From Demequina lignilytica (GTDB taxonomy: Bacteria; Actinomycetota; Actinomycetes; Actinomycetales; Demequinaceae): a stretch of DNA of 64,000 nt. A program made the translations under genes and the position numbers. Below, piece by piece: positions 38,311 through 46,986 of this stretch (positions are counted from its first letter, which is position 1; every line of letters starts with the position of its first letter). Below the pieces are notes generated by a model. It did not search any database. It saw only the letters and a program-made list of their open reading frames with translations, and was not told the origin of the DNA. The DNA lies in contig NZ_JAUHPX010000004.1 of the NCBI RefSeq assembly GCF_030418305.1, positions 62,001-126,000 on the forward strand, in the 5' to 3' direction.

Positions 38311-39735
38311 ATGAGCGCCACCCCGATCACCACCGCCGACAGGACCGCGTCCTGGACCATCACCACGCAGTCCGACGTCTGGTCGACGCAGGCGCCCGCC
38401 GCGCTCGACGCGCTCGAGGTGCGCGCGATGGAGGACTTCCCCTCCGTCATGATCCGCAGCTCGGAGCAGCGGCAGCGCGTCGACGGCTTCGGCGCCTGCT
38501 TCAACGAGCTCGGCTGGCGCGCGCTCCAGCGCCTGCCCGAGCCCGACCGCGAGGCCGTGCTCGACGCGATCTTCCTCCCGGGCGCCGGCCTCAACCTCAC
38601 GCTGTGCCGGATGCCGCTGGGCGCCAACGACTTCTCGCTCGACTGGTACTCGTACGACGAGGTCGCCGGCGACCACGCGCTCGAGCACTTCAGCGTCGAG
38701 CACGACGAGGCGACCCTGATCCCCTTCATCCATGCGGCGAAGGAGCGGCAGCCCGACCTGCGCGTGTGGGCATCGCCGTGGAGCCCCCCGACGTGGCTCA
38801 AGGCCAACGGCCACTACGCGGCCGCGGAGCCGTTCCCCGCGTCGGGTGTCGAGAACGGCATCCGTCCCGACCAGGTCGGGCGGGAGGGCACCGACATGGC
38901 GCTCCTCGACGAGGCGCACCTGGACACGTACGCCCGCTACTTCGGCCGCTTCATCGAGGAGTACCGCGCCCGCGGCATCGACGTGTTCATGGTGATGCCG
39001 CAGAACGAGTACAACTCCCCTCAGGTGTTCCCCTCCTGCACCTGGACGCCCGAGGGCCTCGCCGCGTTCCTGCGGGTGCTGGGGCCGCGGATGGCCGCGC
39101 TCGGGGTGGAGGTCTTCCTCGGCACCACCGAGCGTCCCGACGCCCGCCTGGTGCTCGACACCCTCGCCGACCCCGAGGTCGCCCGCTGGGTGTCGGGCGC
39201 GGGCTTCCAGTGGGCCGGCAAGCGGGCGATCGCCGACGTCCGCACCGCGCGCCCCGACCTCGCGCTCTACCAGACGGAGCAGGAGTGCGGGGACGGCCGC
39301 AACGACTGGCGCTTCGCCCGCCACGCCTGGTCCCTGATGCGCCACTTCCTCACGAACGGCACGTCCGGCTACTGCTACTGGAACATCGCCCTCGACGAGG
39401 GCGGGGTGAGCCGCTGGGGCTGGGCCCAGAACTCGCTCGTCGTGGTCGACCCCGGGACCGGCGGCCACCGCTTCACCTACGAGTACGCGGTCTTGCGCCA
39501 CGTCAGCGGCTTCGTCCAGCCCGGCGCCGTCCGTCTCGAGGCCTTCAGCTGGTCCGGGTACGAGAACCAGCTCGCGTTCCGCAACCCCGACGGCACCACC
39601 GTGATCGTGGTGCAGAACGACATGGCGGACCCGATGCCGTACGTGGTCTCCGTCGACCAGGAGGTCATGCGGGTGGTGCTGCCGGCCGACTCGCTCAGCA
39701 CGTTCGTGCTGCCCGCCCCGGACGCCGCGGCCTGA
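38311..39735 (+). CDS. GH30 family glycoside hydrolase (glucosylceramidase-like)
   Basis: This 474-residue GH30 enzyme has QRVDGFGACFNELGW near residue 50, LCRMPLGANDFS near residue 95, VWASPWSPPTWLK near residue 145, the acid/base glutamate in MVMPQNEYNS near residue 230, and the nucleophile in LYQTEQECG near residue 325. The beta side domain is at the end. No signal peptide is present, so it acts inside the cell on an imported beta-glucoside or related oligosaccharide. CAGGAG precedes the ATG. It is divergent from a LacI regulator; no sugar importer is adjacent. Confidence 0.9.
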   Translation: MSATPITTADRTASWTITTQSDVWSTQAPAALDALEVRAMEDFPSVMIRSSEQRQRVDGFGACFNELGWRALQRLPEPDREAVLDAIFLPGAGLNLTLCRMPLGANDFSLDWYSYDEVAGDHALEHFSVEHDEATLIPFIHAAKERQPDLRVWASPWSPPTWLKANGHYAAAEPFPASGVENGIRPDQVGREGTDMALLDEAHLDTYARYFGRFIEEYRARGIDVFMVMPQNEYNSPQVFPSCTWTPEGLAAFLRVLGPRMAALGVEVFLGTTERPDARLVLDTLADPEVARWVSGAGFQWAGKRAIADVRTARPDLALYQTEQECGDGRNDWRFARHAWSLMRHFLTNGTSGYCYWNIALDEGGVSRWGWAQNSLVVVDPGTGGHRFTYEYAVLRHVSGFVQPGAVRLEAFSWSGYENQLAFRNPDGTTVIVVQNDMADPMPYVVSVDQEVMRVVLPADSLSTFVLPAPDAAA

Positions 39736-39750
39736 GGATCGCCCGGTCCG

Positions 39751-40461
39751 TCAGCCCGCGACGGGCTCCTCCGCCGCGACCCTCGCCAGCAGGTCGAGCG
39801 TCGCGCGCGCGGACCGGGCCGCGGCATCGTCCAGGTGCTCGTCGAACTCGACTCCCCCGTCGCCCTGGCACATGTCCGACACGCAGCGGAGGGACAGGAA
39901 CGGGATGCCGGACGCGGCGGCGACCTGCGAGACCGCGGCGGACTCCATGTCCGTCGCGATCACCTTGGGGAAGCGCTCGCGGATCAGGTCGACCGTCTCC
40001 GCGACCGCGAAGGCGTTCGCGGAGGCGAGGTAGCCCTTCTTCGCGCCCATCGCGACCGCGAGGTCGACCAGCGCGTCGTCCGACTCGTGGAACTCGGCGT
40101 GGCCGGGGACCTGGCCGTACTCGTAGCCGATCGACGTCGAGTCGGCGGACCAGTCGAGCGAGCAGCACGGCGCCACCAGGTCGCCCACCTGCACGTGACC
40201 GGGGATGCCGCCGCAGGTGCCGGCGGAGACGATCAGCGTGGGCGTGATCCCGCCGATCACCCCATGCGCGGCCAGGGTCGCGGCGCGGGCGGCCGCGACC
40301 ATGCCGATGCGCGTCACCACCAGCAGGTAGGTGACGTCGCCGGACGTCACGAGCCAGGCGTCGTCCGGCGAGTTGAGACCCTCGTGGTGGTCGGAGAGGT
40401 CGAGGAATCCCTGGGCCTCCTCCGGCATCGCGACCAGCACGGCGGGGATGGAGGCGGCCAT
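39751..40461 (-). CDS. mtn: 5'-Methylthioadenosine / S-adenosylhomocysteine nucleosidase
   Basis: It cleaves adenine from S-adenosylhomocysteine and methylthioadenosine, giving S-ribosylhomocysteine for LuxS. The 236-residue PNP-fold protein has VAMPEEAQGFL at the start with the catalytic glutamate. VSAGTCGGI is near residue 80, VIATDMESAAVSQVAAASGIPFLSLRCVSD near residue 175 carries the ribose- and base-binding Glu and Asp, and a helical end follows. Its start overlaps the luxS stop (TGATG). The order luxS-mtn makes a complete SAH-to-homocysteine route that also yields the AI-2 precursor. Confidence 0.92.
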   Translation of the reverse strand: MAASIPAVLVAMPEEAQGFLDLSDHHEGLNSPDDAWLVTSGDVTYLLVVTRIGMVAAARAATLAAHGVIGGITPTLIVSAGTCGGIPGHVQVGDLVAPCCSLDWSADSTSIGYEYGQVPGHAEFHESDDALVDLAVAMGAKKGYLASANAFAVAETVDLIRERFPKVIATDMESAAVSQVAAASGIPFLSLRCVSDMCQGDGGVEFDEHLDDAAARSARATLDLLARVAAEEPVAG

Positions 40462-40931
40462 CAGCGCATCACCGTGAGGAGCTCGTCGGCGTGCGCCGTG
40501 AACTCCGTCACCGCCGCGCGCATCGCGTCGAGCGAGTGGTGCGCCCCCCACCCGCACTGCACCTCGTTCGCGGCGGGGACCTCCTCGAGGTCGAGCATCG
40601 AGGCCATGGTGGCGAGCACCAGGTCCTTGATCTCCTCGGGCGCGTGGTCCCCCGACATGATCAGGTAGAAGCCGGTCTGGCAGCCCATCGGACCGAAGTC
40701 GATGACCTGCGCGCTGTGGTCGCGCACGCACTCGGCGAACGAGTGCTCGATCGAATGGACCGCGGGCATCTCGAGATGGCCGACGTTCGGCTGCGTGAAG
40801 CGCACGTCGAACTTGGTGAGCACGTCGCCGTGAGGCAGCTCCTTGCGGTCAGCCAGCCGGATGAACGGCGCGGCCACGGCGGTGTGGTCCAGGTTGAACG
40901 ACTCGACGTTCATCTTGCGTGGCTCGGTCAC
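40461..40931 (-). CDS. luxS: S-ribosylhomocysteine lyase LuxS
   Basis: It converts S-ribosylhomocysteine to homocysteine and DPD, the precursor of AI-2. The 156-residue protein is of family length. [18 protein letters not shown] opens it. The metal site is [13 protein letters not shown] (His, Glu, His) with the cysteine in [13 protein letters not shown] near residue 128. [12 protein letters not shown] is also conserved. The GTG at 40931 has AAGGA six bases upstream. TACGCT on minus (40969-40964) is a plausible -10. luxS is patchily distributed in actinobacteria. It is divergent from an SAHH-like gene only 86 bases away. Confidence 0.95.
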   Translation of the reverse strand: MTEPRKMNVESFNLDHTAVAAPFIRLADRKELPHGDVLTKFDVRFTQPNVGHLEMPAVHSIEHSFAECVRDHSAQVIDFGPMGCQTGFYLIMSGDHAPEEIKDLVLATMASMLDLEEVPAANEVQCGWGAHHSLDAMRAAVTEFTAHADELLTVMR

Positions 40932-41003
40932 GGTGGATCCTTCGGCTCTGGGACGGCCTGACCAGCGTAATCCCCGCCCGCGCTCGGAGCCCACCGGCGC
41001 TCC

Positions 41004-41009
41004 TAGACT
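41004..41009 (+). promoter_or_regulatory. -10 box of the SAHH-like gene, leaderless
   Basis: TAGACT ends 8 bases before the ATG at 41018, with no ribosome site between. The first gene of the SAHH-like operon therefore probably starts at its own transcript end. Confidence 0.5.
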
Positions 41010-41017
41010 TGGACCCC

Positions 41018-42496
41018 ATGACCGACCCGCATGCGACCGCCGAGCGGATCCTCCGTCGCTTCGCCCGCGAGACCAATCTGCTCATCTCAGGGCGCCCCGT
41101 GCGCGTGAGCGCCGAGGCCGAGGACACCGCCGTCGCGCTCGCCGTCGCGGGCATGGCCCGCGCGCTGGGCGCGCGTCTGGTGGAGGACGAGGCGACGAGC
41201 GCGGACGTCCTCGACATCGACGTGCGGGGCGACGATGCGGCGCTGTCCCTGGGCGGCGCGCCGCTCGCGAGCCGGGGTGACGCGGGCGGACGGCTCGACT
41301 TCGCCGCCGCGCACATGCCGGTCTCGACGGCGCTCGCGGAGGAGATCGGCGCGGCGGGCACCGTCCGCGGCCTGCGGGTCGGCGTCGCGATGACCCTCGA
41401 GCCCAAGACCGCGAACCTGGCGCTGCTGCTGCAGGCCGCGGGCGCCGAGGTCGCCGTGTACGCCCACCCCGACGAGACCGATCCCGCGGTCGCGGCCGCC
41501 CTGCGCGCGCGCGGCGTGCCCGTCGACGCCGACGCGACCCTCTCCGGCGAGGCCGAGCGTGCGGCCGCCCTCGCCTGGCTGCGCCGCGGCTTCGACGTGG
41601 TGGTCGACGACGGCTCCCACCTCGTGAGGCTCGCCCACGAGGCGGCACCGGAGCTCGTCGAGTCGTGGATCGGAGTCACCGAGGAGACCACCTCGGGCCT
41701 CACGCCGCTGCGCGCGATGGCGACGCAGGGGGCGCTGCGCACCCCGGTGGTCGCGGTGAACGATGCGGCGACCAAGACCGGCTTCGACAACCGCTACGGC
41801 ACCGGGCAGAGCTGCGTGCTCGCGATCGCGGACCTCATCGAGCACGTCGACGCGACCGTCCGCGACCTGCCCGTCCTGGTGATCGGCTACGGCCCGGTGG
41901 GAGTCGGGGTCGCCGCGCACCTGCGCGCGCTGGGCGCCGAGGTCGCCGTCGCGGAGATCGACCCCGTGCGCGCGCTGCTCGCCGCGCACGACGGCTACCC
42001 GGTGGGTCGCGCCGAGGACCACGCGCCGGGCGCTCTCGTCATCTCCTGCACCGGCGCCCCCGGCACGGTGACCCGCGAGCTGCTGGAGCTCGCGAGCATC
42101 GTCGCGGTCGCGGGCGGCGTGCCCGGCGAGGTGGACCTCGACCTCGCCGCGCTCGAGCCGGTCGAGGTGGCCGGGCGCACCGTGGACCACCTCGACGTCG
42201 ACGTCGAGCGCGGCACGCTCGTCCTGGACCGCGGCGGCTGCATCAACGTCACCGCGGCCGAGGGCAACCCGATCGAGATCATGGACCTGTCCTTCGCCAC
42301 GCAGCTCGCCGCCATCCGGGAGCTCGTCGAGACCCGGCCCGGCCCCGGCGTCCACGCCGTGAGCGACGCGGCGGTGGCGCACGTCGCCGCCACCGCCGCC
42401 CGCGTGCGCGGCGTCGCGCTCGACGCGCGCCCCGCATCGTCCGCCGCGGCCTCGTCCGACTGGCACTCCCCGCGCTACCGGGAGGACCGCGCGTGA
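41018..42496 (+). CDS. Divergent S-adenosylhomocysteinase-like NAD-binding protein
   Basis: This 492-residue protein is clearly of the SAHH superfamily. [33 protein letters not shown] and the Rossmann motif [15 protein letters not shown] with AEIDP align in order. However, key positions differ. The usual L-H-M-T-x-[QE]-T-A block reads M-T-L-E-P-K-T-A, the N-x-G-H-F-D motif reads A-G-G-V-P-G, and A-M-G-H-P reads A-E-G-N-P. Three conserved histidines are thus absent, and the K-P-x-H-Y-R-Y tail is not recognisable. The substrate is probably not SAH itself. It overlaps an amidohydrolase gene by GTGA and is divergent from luxS. Confidence 0.8.
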   Translation: MTDPHATAERILRRFARETNLLISGRPVRVSAEAEDTAVALAVAGMARALGARLVEDEATSADVLDIDVRGDDAALSLGGAPLASRGDAGGRLDFAAAHMPVSTALAEEIGAAGTVRGLRVGVAMTLEPKTANLALLLQAAGAEVAVYAHPDETDPAVAAALRARGVPVDADATLSGEAERAAALAWLRRGFDVVVDDGSHLVRLAHEAAPELVESWIGVTEETTSGLTPLRAMATQGALRTPVVAVNDAATKTGFDNRYGTGQSCVLAIADLIEHVDATVRDLPVLVIGYGPVGVGVAAHLRALGAEVAVAEIDPVRALLAAHDGYPVGRAEDHAPGALVISCTGAPGTVTRELLELASIVAVAGGVPGEVDLDLAALEPVEVAGRTVDHLDVDVERGTLVLDRGGCINVTAAEGNPIEIMDLSFATQLAAIRELVETRPGPGVHAVSDAAVAHVAATAARVRGVALDARPASSAAASSDWHSPRYREDRA

Positions 42497-43797
42497 CCAC
42501 GATCGTCTTCAGCGCCGCCCTGGTGCTGCCCATGACCGCACCGCCCGTCCTCGACGGCGCGATCGCGGTGCGCGGACGGCGGATCGTCCACGTCGGCGAG
42601 CGTGCCTGGGTGGTCGAGGCCCTGCGCGAGAGCGGGCACGAGTTCACGGAGCATCGCTGGGACGGCGTGCTCATGCCGGGGCTCATCAACGCCCACACCC
42701 ACCTGCAGTACACGGGCATGGCGTCGGTGGGTCAGGGTCGCTACACCGGCTTCGAGGACTGGGCGCTGGCGTTCAACCCGGTCTACGAGCGCGGGCAGGA
42801 CTGGCGCGCCGCCGCGGCCGCCGGTGCCCGCATGGCGCTCGAGGCGGGCACCACCGCCGTCGCGGACGTGGTCACCGACCTCGAGGCGATGTACGCGCTC
42901 GCCGATGCCGGGCTGCACGGCATCACCTACTGGGAGGTGATGGACTGGACCAACGCCGCGTGGCGCGAGCGCGGTCGGGCCCAGGTCGAGGCGGCGCTCG
43001 ACGCGCTTCCCACTCCCCCGGGCACCGGGCTCAGCCCCCACGCGCCGTACTCCCTCGAGATCGTGCCGCTGCTCGACATCCCCGACATCGTCCGCGAGCG
43101 CGGCAGCCGCATCCACATCCACCTGGGCGAGTCCGCCATCGAGCGGGAGTTCTCCCACACGGTGGCCGAGCCGTGGCAGCGCAAGGGACTGGGCTCGCTG
43201 TCCGAGCTGCGGTCGGCCGGCTACGGCACCTCGGCGACGGACTACGTCGACCACCTCGGCGTGCTGGGTCCCGACTGCCACATCGCGCACGGCGTCTACC
43301 TCTCCGCGAAGGACCGCGCGATCCTCCGGGCGCGCGGCACCTCCGTCGCGCTGTGCCCGCGCTCCAACGAGGTGATCGGCCTCGACGAGCCCCCGGTCGC
43401 CGCCTACCTCACCGAGGGCAGTCCGATCTCCGTAGGCACGGACTCGCTGTCGTCGGCGCCGAGCCTGGACCTGATGGGCGACGTGGCGGCGCTGTACGCG
43501 ATGGCCCGCCGGCAGGGCTACGACCGCCCCGACCTCGCGGAGCGGCTGCTCGCCGCCGCCACCCACGGCGGCTCTCGCGCGATGGGCCTGCACATGGGTC
43601 CGGACCGCACCGGCTACCTCGCGGTCGGCGCCCGCGCCGACCTCGCGTTCCTCGACGTCCCCGTGGGCGACCTCGCGACGTCGATCGACGACCTGGCCCG
43701 CGCAGGCGACGGCCACGCCGTCGCCACCGTCGTCGCGGGCCGGCTGCGCCACGCCACCGCATCGTTCACCTCCCAGACCGGAGCGTCGCTCACATGA
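42493..43797 (+). CDS. Amidohydrolase of the MtaD/SsnA type (nucleoside deaminase-like)
   Basis: This 434-residue metal-dependent hydrolase has all zinc-site elements: PGLINAHTHLQYTG near residue 65, HIHLGESAIEREF near residue 210 (His plus catalytic Glu), CHIAHGVYLS near residue 260, and VGTDSLSSAPSLDL near residue 315. The HxHxGE and GTDSLSS forms match the MTA/SAH/adenosine deaminase and aminofutalosine deaminase group. Given the SAHH-like partner, deamination of SAH or a related purine thioether is an attractive guess but unproven. The start overlaps the upstream stop, and its stop overlaps the cupin start. Confidence 0.8.
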   Translation: MTTIVFSAALVLPMTAPPVLDGAIAVRGRRIVHVGERAWVVEALRESGHEFTEHRWDGVLMPGLINAHTHLQYTGMASVGQGRYTGFEDWALAFNPVYERGQDWRAAAAAGARMALEAGTTAVADVVTDLEAMYALADAGLHGITYWEVMDWTNAAWRERGRAQVEAALDALPTPPGTGLSPHAPYSLEIVPLLDIPDIVRERGSRIHIHLGESAIEREFSHTVAEPWQRKGLGSLSELRSAGYGTSATDYVDHLGVLGPDCHIAHGVYLSAKDRAILRARGTSVALCPRSNEVIGLDEPPVAAYLTEGSPISVGTDSLSSAPSLDLMGDVAALYAMARRQGYDRPDLAERLLAAATHGGSRAMGLHMGPDRTGYLAVGARADLAFLDVPVGDLATSIDDLARAGDGHAVATVVAGRLRHATASFTSQTGASLT

Positions 43798-44231
43798 CCG
43801 TCCCCGAGACCGCCGCCGCGCTGCACCTCGAGCCGCACCCCGAGGGCGGCTGGTTCCGCCGCACCTACACGTCCGAGATCCCGGTCGCGACCGCGGGCGG
43901 CGAGCGCCCCGCGGCGACGCTGATCCACTACCTGCTCGCTCCCGGCGAGCACTCCGCGTGGCACGTGGTCAGCTCGGACGAGATCTGGCTGTGGCACGGG
44001 CCCGGCCGTCTGGAGCTGTCGCTCGGCGGCCGGGGCGCTGAGCCCGACGAGGAGGCCACCCGGATCGTGCTCGGGCCGGCGCCGCTCGACGACGAGGCGG
44101 CCCAGGGCATCGTCCCTGCCGGGACGTGGCAGGCCGCGCGCCTCCTGGACGATGCGGAATGCCTGGTCAGCTGCATGGTGTCGCCCGGGTTCTCCTTCGC
44201 GGACTGGCGGCTGGCGCCGCCGGTAGACTAG
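43794..44231 (+). CDS. DUF985 cupin protein
   Basis: The 145-residue cupin of the DUF985 family has LEPHPEGGWFRRTY near residue 12, TLIHYLLAPGEHSAWHVVSSDEIWLWHGPGRLEL near residues 40-75, and the C-terminal CLVSCMVSPGFSFADWRL. The double-stranded beta-helix fold can bind sugar phosphates or metals. The family has no agreed activity. It overlaps the amidohydrolase by ATGA, so it is part of the same translation unit and may act on the same substrate. Confidence 0.85.
   Translation: MTVPETAAALHLEPHPEGGWFRRTYTSEIPVATAGGERPAATLIHYLLAPGEHSAWHVVSSDEIWLWHGPGRLELSLGGRGAEPDEEATRIVLGPAPLDDEAAQGIVPAGTWQAARLLDDAECLVSCMVSPGFSFADWRLAPPVD
44224..44229 (+). promoter_or_regulatory. Possible -10 box for the ABC importer genes
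   Basis: TAGACT overlaps the last codons of the cupin gene, about 60 bases before the lipoprotein start, which has its own AAGGAG. The importer can therefore be expressed from its own promoter as well as by read-through. Confidence 0.4.
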
Positions 44232-44290
44232 GCGCCGCGCAGCCGACGACGGCGCGCCACTCCCACCCCGCAACTCTGCAAGGAGCACCC

Positions 44291-45160
44291 ATGACCACCC
44301 GCGCCCGTGCCGCCCTCATCGCGACCGCCTCCCTGTCCGCGCTGATCATGGCGGGCTGCTCCTCGACCTCCTCGGACTCCGAGAGCTCGGCGTCGAGCAC
44401 CCCCGAGCCCACCGCATCGTCCGCCGTCGAGCTCGAGACCCTCACCGAGGGCAAGCTCACCATTGCGACCGGCGAGCCCGCCTACGAGCCGTGGGTCGTG
44501 AACGACGACCCGGCCTCGGGCGAGGGCTTCGAGGCCGCCGTGGCCTACGCCGTCGCCGAGGAGCTCGGCTTCGCCGCCGACGACGTGGTGTGGGTCCGCT
44601 CGAGCTTCGACTCGGCCATCGCCCCCGGCGCCAAGGACTGGGACCTCAACATCCAGCAGTTCTCGATCACCGAGGAGCGCAAGGCCGCCGTCGACTTCTC
44701 GTCGCCGTACTACACGACCACGCAGGCCGTCGTGACGGTCGAGGGTTCGGCCGCCGCCGACGCCACCACGGTCGAGGCCCTCGCCGGGCTCGCCGTGGGC
44801 GTGCCGTCGGGCACCACCTCGTACACCATCGCCGCCGAGGTGCTCGGCGAGGACAACCTCTCCGTGTTCAACTCCTCGGAGGACACGGTCCTCGCGCTCA
44901 ACTCGGGCCAGATCGACGCGTTCGTGATCGACCTGCCGTCGGCGTTCTACCTCGCCGCGGTCGAGCTCGACGGCGGCGTCATCCTCGGTCAGTTCGAGGA
45001 CGCCACCGGCGGCGACGAGTTCGGCTTCGTGCTCCCCAAGGGCTCCGCGCTGACCGAGCCCGTCACCGCCGCCGTGGACGCGCTCCGCGAGGACGGCACG
45101 CTCGCCTCGATCGAGGCCGAGTGGCTGTCGGACGCGGTCGACGTCCCGGTCCTCAAGTAA
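44291..45160 (+). CDS. Amino-acid-type ABC transporter substrate-binding lipoprotein
   Basis: The 289-residue protein starts with a lipoprotein signal ending in LIMAGCSS (lipobox cysteine near residue 23) and a Ser-rich linker. The family 3 solute-binding fold follows: LTIATGEPAYEPWV, GEGFEAAVAYAVAEELGF, WDLNIQQFSITEERKAAVDFSSPYYTT and VGVPSGTTSY. Family 3 proteins bind polar amino acids or opines. The usual arginine of the alpha-carboxylate site is not obvious in the ITEERKAAVDFS segment, where SITPERAKAVDFS would be normal. The ligand is unknown. An amino-acid thioether would suit the operon. Confidence 0.88.
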   Translation: MTTRARAALIATASLSALIMAGCSSTSSDSESSASSTPEPTASSAVELETLTEGKLTIATGEPAYEPWVVNDDPASGEGFEAAVAYAVAEELGFAADDVVWVRSSFDSAIAPGAKDWDLNIQQFSITEERKAAVDFSSPYYTTTQAVVTVEGSAAADATTVEALAGLAVGVPSGTTSYTIAAEVLGEDNLSVFNSSEDTVLALNSGQIDAFVIDLPSAFYLAAVELDGGVILGQFEDATGGDEFGFVLPKGSALTEPVTAAVDALREDGTLASIEAEWLSDAVDVPVLK

Positions 45161-45179
45161 CACCTGAGGCAGATCGACG

Positions 45180-46046
45180 ATGACGGACCGGGCGGCCGTG
45201 GAGGCCTTCTCCCCGAGCGCGCTGGAGCTGGATCGCCGGCTCCACCGCCGGCGGGCCTCCCGCCGCTCGGTCCTCATCGCACTGGTCTCGACGCTGGCGT
45301 TCGCCGGGGTCGGGGGCTGGCTGGTGGTGACGTCCCCCGGGTGGGACGGCGTCCGCCAGATGTTCTTCAACCTCGAGATCGCGGCCGACTCGTTCCCGAA
45401 GATCCTCGAGGGGCTGTGGCTCAACATCCGAGTGCTGTTCTTCGCGACCATCGCCGTCGCCGTGGTGGCGACGCTGCTCGCGGTCATGCGCTCGCTGCGG
45501 GGGCCCGTGTGGTTCCCGCTGCGCGCGATCGCGACGGGCTACACGGACCTGTTCCGCGGGCTGCCGGTGCTGATCGTGCTGTACCTGGTGGGCTTCGGCG
45601 TCCCCGCGCTCAACCCCGAGACCCGCATCCCCATCGCGGTGCTCGGCACCGTCGGCATCTCGCTGTGCTACTCGGCGTACGTCGCCGAGGTGCTGCGTGC
45701 CGGCATGGAGGCGGTCCACCCGTCGCAGCGCATCGCCGCGCGCTCCCTGGGGCTGTCGCACGCGAAGACGCTGCGCATGGTGGTGATCCCGCAGGCCCTG
45801 CGCAAGGTCGTGCCGGCGCTGATGAACGACTTCGTGTCGATGCAGAAGGACGTGGGCCTGATCTCCGTGCTGGGCGCCGTCGACGCGGTGCGTGCCGCGC
45901 AGATCGTCACCGCGCAGACGTACAACTTCACCCCCTACGTGGTGGCGGGACTGCTGTTCGTCGCGATGAGCTTCCCGATGATCCGCCTGACCGACACCGT
46001 GTCGGCACGGATGGCGCGGCGCGAGCAGCAGGGAGGGACCGTATGA
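45180..46046 (+). CDS. Amino-acid ABC transporter permease
   Basis: This 288-residue HisM/GlnP-type permease has a basic N-terminus and about five membrane segments. ILEGLWLNIRVLFFATI starts the core. The conserved YTDLFRGLPVLIVLYLVGFG is near residue 120, and the cytoplasmic EAA loop VLRAGMEAVHPSQRIAARSLGLSHAKTLRMVVIPQALRKVVPAL near residue 175 couples to the ATPase. A single permease gene implies a homodimer. It overlaps the ATPase by ATGA. Confidence 0.92.
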   Translation: MTDRAAVEAFSPSALELDRRLHRRRASRRSVLIALVSTLAFAGVGGWLVVTSPGWDGVRQMFFNLEIAADSFPKILEGLWLNIRVLFFATIAVAVVATLLAVMRSLRGPVWFPLRAIATGYTDLFRGLPVLIVLYLVGFGVPALNPETRIPIAVLGTVGISLCYSAYVAEVLRAGMEAVHPSQRIAARSLGLSHAKTLRMVVIPQALRKVVPALMNDFVSMQKDVGLISVLGAVDAVRAAQIVTAQTYNFTPYVVAGLLFVAMSFPMIRLTDTVSARMARREQQGGTV

Positions 46047-46783
46047 GCGCCTCCGTCCTCGAGCTGCACGGCGTCCACAAGCTCTTCGGTGACAACCACG
46101 TGCTCCGCGGCGTCGACCTCACGGTCGCATCGCACGAGGTGGTCGTGGTGATCGGCGCCTCCGGATCCGGCAAGTCCACCCTGATGCGGACCATCAACCT
46201 GATCGAGCGGGTCGACGACGGCCGCATCCTGCTCTCGGGTGACGACATCACGGCACCCGACGTGGACGTCGACAAGGTGCGCGCGCGCATCGGCGTGGTG
46301 TTCCAGCACTTCAACCTGTTCCCGCACATGCGGGTGATCGACAACGTCACCCTGGCCGCGCGCAAGGTCCACGGGATCGAGGCGTCCGTCGCGCGCGAGA
46401 AGGCCGTCGGGCTGCTGTCGACATTCGGGCTGGCGGAGAAGGTCGACGACTACCCCGACCGGCTCTCGGGCGGCCAGCAGCAGCGCGTCGCGATCGTGCG
46501 CGCGATCATGACGGACCCGGAGCTCCTGCTGCTCGACGAGATCACCTCGGCGCTCGACCCCATGCTGGTCGGCGAGGTGCTCGACCTGGTGCGCGACCTC
46601 AAGGCGCAGGGCTCGACCATGCTGATGGCGACGCACGAGATGAGCTTCGCCCGCTCGGTGGCCGACCGCATCGTCTTCATGCACGGCGGCCGCCCGCTCG
46701 AGGTGGGCCCGCCGGAGCAGATCTTCGAGGACCCGCAGCATCCCGAGACCCGCGAGTTCCTGGCGCGCCTCACGCACCGCTGA
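46043..46783 (+). CDS. Amino-acid ABC transporter ATP-binding protein
   Basis: This 246-residue ATPase of the GlnQ/HisP group has Walker A IGASGSGKSTLMRTINLIE near residue 35, Q-loop GVVFQHFNLFPHMRVIDN, signature LSGGQQQRVAIVRAI near residue 145, Walker B LLLLDEITSALDPMLVGEVL and switch ATHEMSFARSVADR. The DEITSALDP wording is the polar-amino-acid subfamily form, slightly altered from DEPTSALDP. It is the last gene of the operon, followed by palindromic repeats. Confidence 0.94.
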   Translation: MSASVLELHGVHKLFGDNHVLRGVDLTVASHEVVVVIGASGSGKSTLMRTINLIERVDDGRILLSGDDITAPDVDVDKVRARIGVVFQHFNLFPHMRVIDNVTLAARKVHGIEASVAREKAVGLLSTFGLAEKVDDYPDRLSGGQQQRVAIVRAIMTDPELLLLDEITSALDPMLVGEVLDLVRDLKAQGSTMLMATHEMSFARSVADRIVFMHGGRPLEVGPPEQIFEDPQHPETREFLARLTHR

Positions 46784-46814
46784 CCCTGCCCCCTGCCCCC
46801 GCCCCCGCATCGTG

Positions 46815-46968
46815 CCGGGACAGTGAGTCCTCAATCCTGAGCCCCCGTCGCGCTCCCGGGACAATGAGTCCTCATCTGCTCACCTCAGGATCGGGGGCAC
46901 CTCGCCCCATGAGGACTCAGCGTCCCGGCAGCGAGCTGCCGCGCGCGACATGAGGACTGAGTGTCCCG
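46815..46968. repeat. Nested palindromic repeat (family B)
   Basis: Four copies of CGGGACANTGAGTCCTCA-like sequence are arranged symmetrically about position 46892. Two are forward (46815-46833 and 46856-46875) and two inverted (46909-46928 and 46950-46968). A minor inverted pair ATCCTGAG/CTCAGGAT (46834-46841, 46884-46891) lies within. CCGCATCGTG stands just before it. The element lies between the converging importer operon and GH65 gene and could act as a bidirectional terminator or as a mobile repeat. Confidence 0.85.
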
Positions 46969-46986
46969 ACCCCGTGAGGGCGGCGG

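Noticed and set aside
40932-41017. An SAH riboswitch between luxS and the SAHH-like gene
   Set aside because: The spacer is only 86 bases, and the SAHH-like gene has a -10 box 8 bases before its start, leaving no leader.
46815-46968. Family B repeats as a CRISPR array
   Set aside because: Only four units, two of them inverted, with spacers of irregular length and no cas genes nearby.
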